Origin: Acidobacteriota bacterium
Lineage (GTDB): Bacteria; Acidobacteriota; Terriglobia; Terriglobales; Acidobacteriaceae
Assembly (NCBI GenBank): GCA_021851465.1
Contig: JAJZDL010000103.1
Coordinates: forward strand, 1-10,120
Direction: 5' to 3'
DNA: 10,120 nt
The position numbers and the translations under genes were made by a program. The notes under the pieces were generated by a model. The model made no database searches and had not been told where the DNA came from. It worked only from the letters and a program-made list of their open reading frames with translations. The stretch's first letter is position 1. Each line of letters starts with the position of its first letter. Shown here one piece after another: positions 1 to 6,667 of this stretch.

Positions 1-118
1 TTAACCGACAAACGCCAAGCGCCAGTACAAAGAAGCCAAGCCTGCCCATCCCGCTGCTCGAAGATAGAGACGAACGAAGCATAGCCAGCATTCCGCGATT
101 GCCCTGGGTGAGTGGGCC
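1..118. other. Short non-coding flank downstream of the lyase
   Basis: These bases lie beyond the stop codon of the PL4 lyase. I see no gene with a start, no clear intrinsic terminator and no T-run hairpin on the minus strand. A short direct repeat GCTTGGC occurs twice (minus strand, within about 14-43), without evident meaning. Confidence 0.5.
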
Positions 119-2365
119 TCACTGCGCGAGCACCGGTTGCGCCGGTGCAAGTTCCAGCCGCACCGCGTCGTAGCAGATCCCGCTGGTCAGTCCGCCCGCC
201 GGAACGGTAAGCGTCAGCCTGTTCGCGCCCGCATGCAGCAACGACGCGTCGAACGGCACGTCCTTCTCCACCCACGATCCCTCGATTCCGTCGCGGTTGA
301 TCGTCGCGTTGTAGACCAGCCCGTCCACCGTGCCCGCGTCCTTGCCATTCACCTGCACCGCGATGCTGCGCGCGCCCACGCCAGCCAGCGCCAGCCGCAG
401 AATCCCGCGCTCGCCCGGCTCCGGGGCCTTCGCCAGCGTAAAGTTCACCGTCCACGGAGTCGCGCGGCCCCGCCCCGTGCCGGTAAGGTCGGGCAGCCTC
501 TCGTCGTGCGGCACCTGATAGATGAACCAGTCCTTACGGTAGTCGCTCTCGCCAATGGTGTAGTTCACGTCGTTGGGGAAAAGCGTGGCGTATCGGATGT
601 ACTCGCCCCAGTGCCAGTGGTCGTCGCCGTTCAGAAACTCCGCCGCGGAGCGGTTGGGAATGCCGATCTGCCAGATCTGTTCTCCATAGCGCAGAGGCAC
701 CCACCCCAGCTTGCCCAGTTCGACCTTGCCGCCCGCCTCCACCGTAATGTCCGCCTTCGCATACTCGCCCAGAACGCCGTCCGCGATGGCGTGCAGCTCG
801 TACGTCCCAGCGCGCACGTTGCGGATGGTAAACCTTCCGTCCTTCGAGCCGCGCACCCAGAATTCGTAGTGCTTGGCGTCGTTCTGCCAGGTCATCCGCT
901 CCGGCGCGCGACTGCCGGGCTGGCCGGCTTCCGCTACAACCGGTGCCTGGTCCGGGTAAGCAAGCCCCACCAGCAGGTTCGGCAGCTTCGCACCCGGCGC
1001 CTGCGGATCGCGCAGAATCAGTTGCCCGCTCACCGTCGCGCGCTGCTCCTTCTTCGGATAGTCCAAGCCGTCAACCCAGTCGTAGGGCCACTTCGCCGCC
1101 TCGATCTTCGCCTGTCGCCTGGCATCCGCAAAGTTTGCCGCGGGAGTCTCGTCGGTGGTCACATAGACCATCACCGGCCCCACCACCTTGTTCCACGCCT
1201 CGCCCGCGGCAATGGGCAAAATGCTGCCGCCGTAGTGCGTGCCGCGCCAGTAGTCGAGCAGCGTCGGGTCGCCACCGTCCCCATCGTCGATATGCCCCGT
1301 CAACTCGAAGTGGTCCGGCCCGCTCGACAGGTACTCCATCGACGGATTGATGAAGTAGATCCCAACGTGCTGCGTCGTGCTCGACCAGCCGAACGCAGGC
1401 GTATCGAACTGGTCGGCGCTGTAGTCGTACTTGTGCTCCACCTCTCCTGCCTTCACGCCGGTGGTCAGCCGTCGCGCCTCTTTCATGTTCAGGTCGGTGC
1501 CCTTGTCCCAATCGGCCCCGCTGGGCATCGCCATGTTGCGCTGCGCGTCGATGGAGAGCCAGTTGAAGATGCTCCCGTTCAGCTTCATCCCGTAGCGGCT
1601 TTCGCCGATCTGCGTCGCCCCGTAACTCGGCTCATGGGTGAAGATGGCGTAGGTATAGATGCCCTTCGCGCCGCGCCCCAGTGCGTAGCGAATCTCCATG
1701 TCCACCAGCAGGCCGCGTCCGCCTCCGCCAAAGCCGCCCGGCGCTCCTGCCATGCTGCCCGGACGCGGGCCCCTGGCCGTACCGCGGTTGCGCTGCACTC
1801 CCGCGGGCAGCGCTACCTGCGCCTGCGCGCCCGGAACTCCATTCGGATAGTCCGGGTCGCCGTGCGCGTTCGCGTTCAGGCTCTTGCCATCCGACCAGCC
1901 CTTGATCGAGACCTCGGCCAGCCTTCCGCCATTTGTCCTGGGGTCGATCGTCACCCGCGCCTCCTCCCGATCCGCCCCATACGGCGTCTGCTCCCAGTAG
2001 CCCGCGTGATGGCCGGAGACATACCCCTGCGTCTCGATGTAGTACACCTTCAGCGAAGTCATGTCCCCGGTCTTTTTGTTGATCGTCGCCGTCAGATAGC
2101 CATTGGACAGAATAAAACTTGTGCCGTCGTCCTTGACCGTCACCGGCTGCGATGGAGCCGGTGCCTCCGGGTGCATCTCCTTCTCTCCGCGCCGCATCTG
2201 CGCGTGTGCCGCAAACCCCACGCTGAACAGGCCAACCGCGAGCGATGCCGCAAGCCATGCCAATCGAAACCGCGGCGATCTCCGAATGGAAGGCGCGGGC
2301 CATGCGGCGAGTGTGCTCTCGGCAACCCGGAGAAACACGGCGGACAGAAGCGACAGCGGCTGCAT
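119..2365 (-). CDS. Secreted PL4-family rhamnogalacturonan lyase
   Basis: Predicted to cleave rhamnogalacturonan I of pectin by beta-elimination outside the cytoplasm (family knowledge; function inferred). The 748-residue product has the three-part PL4 layout: a beta-sandwich lyase domain (about 75-435), a small fnIII-like domain (about 442-555, with GRFTIRNVRAGTYELHAIADG) and a C-terminal CBM-like jelly roll (about 560-745, with IWQIGIPNRSAAEF and GICYDAVRLEL). The lyase domain contains HKYDYSA (311-317) and HFELTGH (352-358), regions where PL4 enzymes carry their catalytic Lys and His; the exact residue match is inferred. A hydrophobic signal segment lies at about 33-55, with likely cleavage after AHA and an unusually long N-terminal region before it. 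The ATG at 2365 was chosen because AAAGGAGG lies 4 nt upstream; the frame stays open further upstream but without support. Residues about 178-218 form a Gly/Pro/Arg-rich insert. It is transcribed divergently from the UDP-xylose synthase gene. Confidence 0.88.
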   Translation of the reverse strand: MQPLSLLSAVFLRVAESTLAAWPAPSIRRSPRFRLAWLAASLAVGLFSVGFAAHAQMRRGEKEMHPEAPAPSQPVTVKDDGTSFILSNGYLTATINKKTGDMTSLKVYYIETQGYVSGHHAGYWEQTPYGADREEARVTIDPRTNGGRLAEVSIKGWSDGKSLNANAHGDPDYPNGVPGAQAQVALPAGVQRNRGTARGPRPGSMAGAPGGFGGGGRGLLVDMEIRYALGRGAKGIYTYAIFTHEPSYGATQIGESRYGMKLNGSIFNWLSIDAQRNMAMPSGADWDKGTDLNMKEARRLTTGVKAGEVEHKYDYSADQFDTPAFGWSSTTQHVGIYFINPSMEYLSSGPDHFELTGHIDDGDGGDPTLLDYWRGTHYGGSILPIAAGEAWNKVVGPVMVYVTTDETPAANFADARRQAKIEAAKWPYDWVDGLDYPKKEQRATVSGQLILRDPQAPGAKLPNLLVGLAYPDQAPVVAEAGQPGSRAPERMTWQNDAKHYEFWVRGSKDGRFTIRNVRAGTYELHAIADGVLGEYAKADITVEAGGKVELGKLGWVPLRYGEQIWQIGIPNRSAAEFLNGDDHWHWGEYIRYATLFPNDVNYTIGESDYRKDWFIYQVPHDERLPDLTGTGRGRATPWTVNFTLAKAPEPGERGILRLALAGVGARSIAVQVNGKDAGTVDGLVYNATINRDGIEGSWVEKDVPFDASLLHAGANRLTLTVPAGGLTSGICYDAVRLELAPAQPVLAQ

Positions 2366-2369
2366 ACTG

Positions 2370-2377
2370 CCTCCTTT
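2370..2377 (-). promoter_or_regulatory. Shine-Dalgarno site fixing the lyase start
   Basis: On the minus strand AAAGGAGG sits 4 nt before the ATG at 2365. It is the best ribosome-binding match near any in-frame start of the lyase, and it rules out the 85-codon upstream extension of the open frame. Confidence 0.75.
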
Positions 2378-2386
2378 GCTATAGAG

Positions 2387-2416
2387 ATTATCGCGCTCGG
2401 TCCGCCGCAGCGCCAA
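2387..2416 (-). promoter_or_regulatory. Candidate promoter of the PL4 lyase
   Basis: Reading the minus strand, TTGGCG (plus-strand 2411-2416) is followed after 18 bp by GATAAT (2387-2392). These are 4/6 and 5/6 matches to sigma-70 consensus boxes. The leader to the ATG would be short, about 15 nt, and would just include the Shine-Dalgarno site. This is pattern matching by eye in a GC-rich genome, so it is tentative. Confidence 0.3.
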
Positions 2417-2659
2417 AGGAATCCACAACCCGTCCTGCACCGACCCTGAGCGCAGCCCCGTGGAGATCGAATCGGCTACAGAATATCTCCGGCCTTTGCC
2501 TGCGCTGGCTCTTCCCGTTGGAAGGCCACAGCCTCGGCAGAGCGTAGATCGAAAGACACAGGAAGGCTCGCTTCGGACGATTGCGCCGGTGCGGCAGAAT
2601 ATATTTTTGCTCGGCCCCATCTCATCTGTATTGACGATGCTGGCATGATAATCGTTTAA

Positions 2660-3664
2660 ATGAGTTCAATGAAGAACATCCTCGTTACTGGGGCCGCCGG
2701 CTTCCTCGGCTCCCACCTTACCGACGCGCTGCTGGCCCAGGGCCACTCTGTCTTTGGGGCCGACAACCTCTCAACCGGCAGCCTTGCCAATCTCGCGCAT
2801 CTCAACGCCGAACCGCGCTTCTGCTTTTTGAAGCAGGACATCACCCTTCCATTCGATCCCGGCCCGGTCGATTTCATCTTCAACTTCGCCTCGCCCGCCT
2901 CGCCGATCGACTATGCCCGCCTCGGCCCGGAGACATTGTTGGTCGGCTCAACCGGGACAGTCAACGCGCTCAACCTCGCGCGCAAATATAACGCGGGCTT
3001 CCTGCACGCCTCCACCTCCGAGTGCTACGGCGACCCCGAGATCCATCCCCAGGTCGAGACCTACTGGGGGCGCGTCAACCCCATCGGCCCGCGATCGGTC
3101 TACGACGAGGCCAAACGCTTCTCCGAGGCCGCCGTCACCGCATGGCGCCGCTACTACGGCGTCAACACGCACATGGCGCGCATCTTCAATACCTACGGCC
3201 CCCGCCTACAGGCAAACGACGGCCGCGTCATCTCCAACTTCATGATGCAGGCGCTCGCCGGTGAGCCACTTACCGTCTACGGCGACGGCCTGCAGACCCG
3301 CAGCTTCTGCTTCGTCTCCGACCTCATCGACGGCATCCTGCGCCTCGCCGCCAGCGACGAACACACCCCCGTCAACATCGGCAACCCCGCCGAGTTCACA
3401 ATGCTCCAGTGCGCGCAAGAAGTCCTCGCCGTCACCGGATCGAAGTCGCAGATTGTCTTTGAACCGCTGCCCCAGGACGACCCCACCCGCCGCCGCCCAG
3501 ACATCGCCAAGGCCCGCGCCCTGCTCAACTGGAATCCCAAAATCTCCCTCCGCGAAGGGCTGCGAATGTCCCTCGCCTACTTTCAGTCCTGCCTCGCCGC
3601 CAGATCCTCTGGGACACCGGACTCGACCGTTGCCGCTCTGCCGCGTGGCAACAGCTTTTCGTAG
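2660..3664 (+). CDS. UDP-glucuronate decarboxylase (UDP-xylose synthase), extended SDR
   Basis: Predicted to convert UDP-glucuronate to UDP-xylose and CO2 using bound NAD+, supplying xylosyl units for surface glycans (family knowledge, EC 4.1.1.35). In the 334 residues, the NAD-binding GAAGFLG is at 11-17, and FNFASPASPIDY at about 74-85 resembles the PASP motif of UDP-xylose synthases. TSECYGDPEIHP begins at 119 and places Thr119 and Glu121 where human UXS1 has its catalytic Thr/Glu. WGRVNPIGPRSVYDEAKR supplies the Tyr148-x3-Lys152 pair. ARIFNTYGPR (173-182), NDGRVISNF and RRRPDI are also typical. The start could be the ATG at 2660 or the one at 2669; neither has a Shine-Dalgarno site, and the protein begins naturally at either. 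Residues from about 308 onward exceed the usual family end and lie entirely in the overlap with the convergent methyltransferase gene. An epimerase of the same superfamily is the main alternative, but the motifs favour decarboxylase. Confidence 0.88.
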   Translation: MSSMKNILVTGAAGFLGSHLTDALLAQGHSVFGADNLSTGSLANLAHLNAEPRFCFLKQDITLPFDPGPVDFIFNFASPASPIDYARLGPETLLVGSTGTVNALNLARKYNAGFLHASTSECYGDPEIHPQVETYWGRVNPIGPRSVYDEAKRFSEAAVTAWRRYYGVNTHMARIFNTYGPRLQANDGRVISNFMMQALAGEPLTVYGDGLQTRSFCFVSDLIDGILRLAASDEHTPVNIGNPAEFTMLQCAQEVLAVTGSKSQIVFEPLPQDDPTRRRPDIAKARALLNWNPKISLREGLRMSLAYFQSCLAARSSGTPDSTVAALPRGNSFS

Positions 3665-4317
3665 CGCGACTCCTTCAGCAGAAAGGTGTAGTCTCCGCGG
3701 TGTTTATGGATGATCCGGTATCCGGCCCTGTACAGCTTTGCAATCGTTCGCAGGGTGCGCCCCGGCTTGAGCCCTGGATGAAACTCCACGCACAACTGGC
3801 GGACGGGAACGCGCTCCGCAAGCATCCGTTCGACGATGTCGTACTCGAAGCCTTCGATGTCCATCTTCAGCAGGTCGATGCAACCGTCGCCATTCCTTGC
3901 CATGATCGTCGCCAGGTCCCAGCACTCGAAGCTAACCCGTTCGATTCCCTCCTGCACGATGGAATAAGACCCTTCGCCGGGGTCTTTCGGCAGTGAAAAC
4001 TCGTACACCTTGCTCGCTGCCGCCAGACCCACAGGAAAAAATTGCAGATTTCTCATATCGCTTTGTTCGACCGTGGCAATTCCGGTCGGTGAAGGATCGA
4101 ACACCAAAACCGGACGGCGTACCATCCGGGCCAGCTCCAGTTCAAAGCTCATGCCCTTGCCCACCCCGGCGCAATAGCACACCGCGGGCGCAGGCTCGGT
4201 ATGCATCACCCAGCCGGAGTCCTTGTCGCCCACCCGCCGCACATGCGGCGAAGAGGAGCAGAAAGGTGCGTCCACCGCTCGCCGGGCCTTGCTGCGCAGC
4301 CAACCTTCCAGACCCAT
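3583..4317 (-). CDS. FkbM-family SAM-dependent methyltransferase
   Basis: Predicted S-adenosylmethionine-dependent O-methyltransferase of the FkbM (Methyltransf_21) family. Members methylate sugars, lipids or natural products; the substrate here is unknown, and a surface glycan is a guess from the neighbours. The 244-residue product has a SAM-binding loop variant CAGVGKGMSFELELA at about 49-63, followed by the end-of-beta-2 acidic residue in VFDPSP (about 72-77). The family signature LLKMDIEGFEYDIVERML (about 150-167) is followed by CVEFHPG (about 176-182). There is no signal peptide or membrane segment, so it is cytoplasmic. The ATG at 4317 was chosen because AGGAGG lies 7 nt upstream. It follows the Wzi-like gene by 79 bp on the same strand, with no strong terminator between, so co-transcription is likely. 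Its last 27 codons overlap the 3' end of the convergent UDP-xylose synthase gene, and the tail lies beyond the conserved domain. Confidence 0.85.
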   Translation of the reverse strand: MGLEGWLRSKARRAVDAPFCSSSPHVRRVGDKDSGWVMHTEPAPAVCYCAGVGKGMSFELELARMVRRPVLVFDPSPTGIATVEQSDMRNLQFFPVGLAAASKVYEFSLPKDPGEGSYSIVQEGIERVSFECWDLATIMARNGDGCIDLLKMDIEGFEYDIVERMLAERVPVRQLCVEFHPGLKPGRTLRTIAKLYRAGYRIIHKHRGDYTFLLKESRYEKLLPRGRAATVESGVPEDLAARQD

Positions 4318-4324
4318 TCCCCTT

Positions 4325-4330
4325 CCTCCT
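4325..4330 (-). promoter_or_regulatory. Shine-Dalgarno site of the FkbM methyltransferase
   Basis: The minus strand reads AGAGGAGG, then AAGGGGA, then ATG. AGGAGG is 7 nt from the start at 4317. It decides for this start over the ATG 13 codons upstream. Confidence 0.75.
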
Positions 4331-4396
4331 CTGCACTGCCACGCGCAACGTGCCATCCCGTCGTCGCATGCTCGATCTTCACGCCGATTCCGCAGT

Positions 4397-6460
4397 CTAT
4401 GGCGCCTTGCTTTGCAGCTTGGGATAGAACTTCACCTGCACCGTCATCGTGTTGTCGTGCTGCACGCCCGGCATGTAGATCGGCGCGACCCAGCGCTCAT
4501 ATTGGTACCATCCATAGATTTCAAAGTTTGGAGTGATCCGTTTCATCACGTCCACGCGAAACTGGTTCTGCGTCGTGCCGCCGGGGCCGTAGGTGTTCGT
4601 CGCCGCGTTGTAGGCCCCGGGAATGAAGTCCCCCGGCGTCTGCTTGTGCATGTACTGCACATCCGCCCACTCGTCGCCCGAGAGGTGCCAGGTCAGCCAC
4701 GCCTGTCCGCCCTTGGCCTCGCGCCCGATCCAGTCGGCCATGATATTTCCCTTGTTGGTGTACCCCTGCTTCTGGATCGCCTCTTCGATGTACTCGTTGC
4801 TTCCACGCTGGCAGATCAGCGTCGAGCAGTCGGTCGAGACCGCTTCCACCCGTAGGCTCAGCCGCCTGGCCCCCGGAAACTGCGATAGATAAATCCCCGG
4901 ACGATACGCCGCGCGTCGTGGAGCGGAGACTGGAGTCAGGTCGTCATGCGTCTCCGAATCCGTATACAGCGTTAGGTAGTTGCGCACGAAGGGCAGCCGG
5001 TAGGAGAAGTGAAATGACGAAAAGCGCGCGCCGGGATCGTTGCGCGAAAGTTTCTCCGCGGCATTCGTGTCGTTGGTGTCGAAGAAACCCTTCAGAAAGG
5101 TGCGCAGCGTCACCGGCTCGTGGCCCGCGCCACCGAAGATGATGGTCCGCTGGAACCCGAACTGGAAGTTCTTCGTCGGCGCAAACGAGAATATCTCCGA
5201 GTGGACCCAGTCGTCGTTGGGATCGGTGTGCCCCTTCAAGCTCCCATAGAAGAAGTCGTAGCGCACCGGCCCCAGAAACCGCGAGAGATACTTGATATTG
5301 ATCGGCTCGATTCGGTCGATGCGGAACGAGTAGATGTTCTCCGCGTTGTCCGACCAGGTCATCGACCCGCCCATGCCCGGCCCCAGCCATGCGTCCGATT
5401 TGCCCAGAGAGATCTCGTGCCCCAGCAGGTGATACGACAGCGACGCCTCCACGATCCGAAATGGGTTCTGCGCCGCTATCGGCCCGGTCGGAATCGTCGA
5501 TTGCGGATCGTTGTATCCCGAAAAGGGAATCTCGTCGAGCAGCGAGATCTGCTGCGATAGCGCCTGCGAGTAGCCCGTCGCCGCCGGCGCGTGCTGGTAC
5601 TCCGCGCGCACAAACAGCGAGAAGGGCCCCTGCTCGTTCACCGTTGTAAAACCCGTACTGTTGTTGAAGCCCGTCTCCAGCGGCCGCCCGTAGTCGTTGT
5701 AGAACGTCTGCCCCAGATGGAAGCTGTCGGTCAGGATCGGCCCCGTTACCCCCAACATCCGCGTATAGACGTTCTGGACGCCGTACACCGTCCCGCGTTC
5801 CGTGCCCTCCGTGACGCCCTCGCTGGTCAGATACGCCAGCAACGCGGCCAGAATCTCCTGCGCCTGCTCGTTGCCGCTGGCCAGAATCGCAGCCTCCGAC
5901 GCCTGTAGGATGTGCAGCAGGCTGCGCCGCGTATACGGACGCATCGAGAGGTACGCTGTGTCCGCATAGCCCAGGGAGTACAGCCGCAACACCTCTGGAT
6001 ACACCCAGCTATCCACTGGAATATAGACGCTGCCGAGTGTATCTCTCGATTTCTCTACCGTCCCGTACGCAGGCATCGCCGTGTACGGAACCTGCGCCGC
6101 CGGGCCCGAGGGCGCGCCCGCCGCGGGAGCGTTGCCCGGCTCCGGCGTTGCGCCGCCAGACCGCTGCGCCTTTGCCGGCCTCTGCACATAGCCCGGCATC
6201 GACTCGATCTTGTCCTGTCCCTCGGGAGTCGGCACCGGAGCGGCCGTAGGCTGCGTACTCGCCGGCGTAGGTGCGGCAACAGCCGCCGTCGGTGCATTCG
6301 CTGGAGCAGGCGCAGGCAGTGCCGTCTGCGGACCCGCCACCTGCGTAGCACTCGTCTGCTGCGGCGCCGTCTGCGCCGCATCGGCGGTTCGCGGGGCTGG
6401 AGCCAGAAACAGCCCCAGTCCCGCAACGCCCGCAATCAATCCTGTCGTTCCTCTCCGCAT
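4397..6460 (-). CDS. Wzi-family capsule-assembly-like outer-membrane protein
   Basis: Resembles the capsule assembly Wzi family of outer-membrane beta-barrels. In Enterobacteria Wzi helps attach capsule polysaccharide to the cell surface; that role here is inferred from the fold only. The 687-residue product starts with a signal peptide (hydrophobic 8-22, likely cut near residue 28 after ADA). A low-complexity stretch rich in Ala, Pro, Thr and Gln runs from about 29 to 130. The mature domain opens with VYIPVDSWVYPEVLRLYSLG at about 145, followed by YLSMRPYTRRSLLHIL, the helical entry motif typical of this family in acidobacteria. Later LGKSDAWLGPGMGG (about 352-365) and many alternating aromatic/polar strands fit a barrel. 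The ATG at 6460 was preferred because it begins the signal peptide and has GAGG 5 nt upstream; the frame is open upstream. It lies upstream of the FkbM gene in a probable two-gene unit. The long Ala/Pro linker is not part of E. coli Wzi. Confidence 0.8.
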   Translation of the reverse strand: MRRGTTGLIAGVAGLGLFLAPAPRTADAAQTAPQQTSATQVAGPQTALPAPAPANAPTAAVAAPTPASTQPTAAPVPTPEGQDKIESMPGYVQRPAKAQRSGGATPEPGNAPAAGAPSGPAAQVPYTAMPAYGTVEKSRDTLGSVYIPVDSWVYPEVLRLYSLGYADTAYLSMRPYTRRSLLHILQASEAAILASGNEQAQEILAALLAYLTSEGVTEGTERGTVYGVQNVYTRMLGVTGPILTDSFHLGQTFYNDYGRPLETGFNNSTGFTTVNEQGPFSLFVRAEYQHAPAATGYSQALSQQISLLDEIPFSGYNDPQSTIPTGPIAAQNPFRIVEASLSYHLLGHEISLGKSDAWLGPGMGGSMTWSDNAENIYSFRIDRIEPINIKYLSRFLGPVRYDFFYGSLKGHTDPNDDWVHSEIFSFAPTKNFQFGFQRTIIFGGAGHEPVTLRTFLKGFFDTNDTNAAEKLSRNDPGARFSSFHFSYRLPFVRNYLTLYTDSETHDDLTPVSAPRRAAYRPGIYLSQFPGARRLSLRVEAVSTDCSTLICQRGSNEYIEEAIQKQGYTNKGNIMADWIGREAKGGQAWLTWHLSGDEWADVQYMHKQTPGDFIPGAYNAATNTYGPGGTTQNQFRVDVMKRITPNFEIYGWYQYERWVAPIYMPGVQHDNTMTVQVKFYPKLQSKAP

Positions 6461-6498
6461 CCGCGCCTCGCAGCCGATCGCTCGTTCCCTACTACTGT

Positions 6499-6526
6499 AG
6501 TGTAAGGACGATTCTCTATCGTGCAA
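6499..6526 (-). promoter_or_regulatory. Candidate promoter of the Wzi-like gene
   Basis: On the minus strand TTGCAC (plus 6521-6526) is followed after 16 bp by TACACT (6499-6504), giving 4/6 matches to both the -35 and -10 consensus. This lies 39 bp upstream of the ATG at 6460, a sensible leader length. It was identified by eye and has not been tested. Confidence 0.3.
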
Positions 6527-6534
6527 CCAAGATT

Positions 6535-6612
6535 GTCGTTCTGAACGCCGCGAAGGGCCCTCGCGTGTCGTTGCCGGTTCTTGCTCGTCATTCTGGCGAA
6601 GCCAGGGTCTCC
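6535..6612. repeat. Two copies of a REP-like hairpin repeat
   Basis: Two direct, imperfect copies of one motif lie between the Wzi-like gene and the aceE unit. GTCGTTCTGAACGCCGCGAAG starts at 6535 and GTCATTCTGGCGAAG starts at 6587. Each continues into an inverted repeat: CGCGA(A)GGGCCCTCGCG at 6549-6565, and CTGGC-GAA-GCCAG at 6593-6605. They resemble the dispersed GTCATTCTGAGCGAAGCGAAG-type intergenic repeats I recall from acidobacterial and other soil-bacterial genomes; membership in that family is inferred. Neither hairpin is followed by a T-run on either strand, so they are not intrinsic terminators. Confidence 0.5.
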
Positions 6613-6641
6613 ACAGTTGCCCGTCGGGCCGCGATACGGTA

Positions 6642-6656
6642 CGGGCCATGCGCCCG
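6642..6656 (-). terminator. Hairpin just after the E1-alpha-like gene, weak terminator candidate
   Basis: A perfect inverted repeat CGGGC-5 nt-GCCCG begins 11 nt beyond the stop codon of the E1-alpha-like gene at 6668. It could mark the 3' end of the aceE transcript, but no T-run follows on the minus strand. It is therefore at most an RNA-stabilising or Rho-associated hairpin, and could be chance in GC-rich DNA. Confidence 0.22.
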
Positions 6657-6667
6657 AAGGCCGCCTC

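Larger units (their letters stand above)
2366..2659. other. Divergent intergenic region, lyase / UDP-xylose synthase
   Basis: These 294 bp separate two divergent genes and must carry both promoters. No convincing small gene is visible. Apart from the lyase promoter candidate near 2387-2416, the region contains an inverted repeat GGAGAT-17 nt-ATCTCC (2462-2490), which could be an operator. It also has an AT-rich patch around 2596-2608 and another at 2645-2660 next to the UDP-xylose synthase start. No riboswitch or intrinsic terminator was recognised. Confidence 0.6.

Noticed and set aside
137..2449. 770-codon open frame on the plus strand, antisense to the PL4 lyase
   Set aside because: The translation is Arg/Pro/Val/His-rich with no recognisable domain, and it mirrors a clear lyase. 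Long antisense frames are expected from the strong GC bias at third codon positions.
2366..2620. 85-codon upstream extension of the PL4 lyase frame
   Set aside because: It would bury the signal peptide in the interior and ignore the strong AAAGGAGG site in front of the ATG at 2365.
2460..2648. Small 62-codon plus-strand frame in the divergent intergenic region
   Set aside because: It starts with GTG without a ribosome site, has no recognisable features and lies where promoters for both neighbours must be.
4318..4396. Imperfect hairpin between the Wzi-like and FkbM genes as a terminator
   Set aside because: The stem CACG/CGTG is short, with a mismatch in its extension and no T-run, so it gives no reason to split the two genes into separate transcripts.
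6461..6649. 63-codon upstream extension of the Wzi-like frame
   Set aside because: It would displace the signal peptide from the N-terminus, and it runs through the repeats and the candidate promoter.
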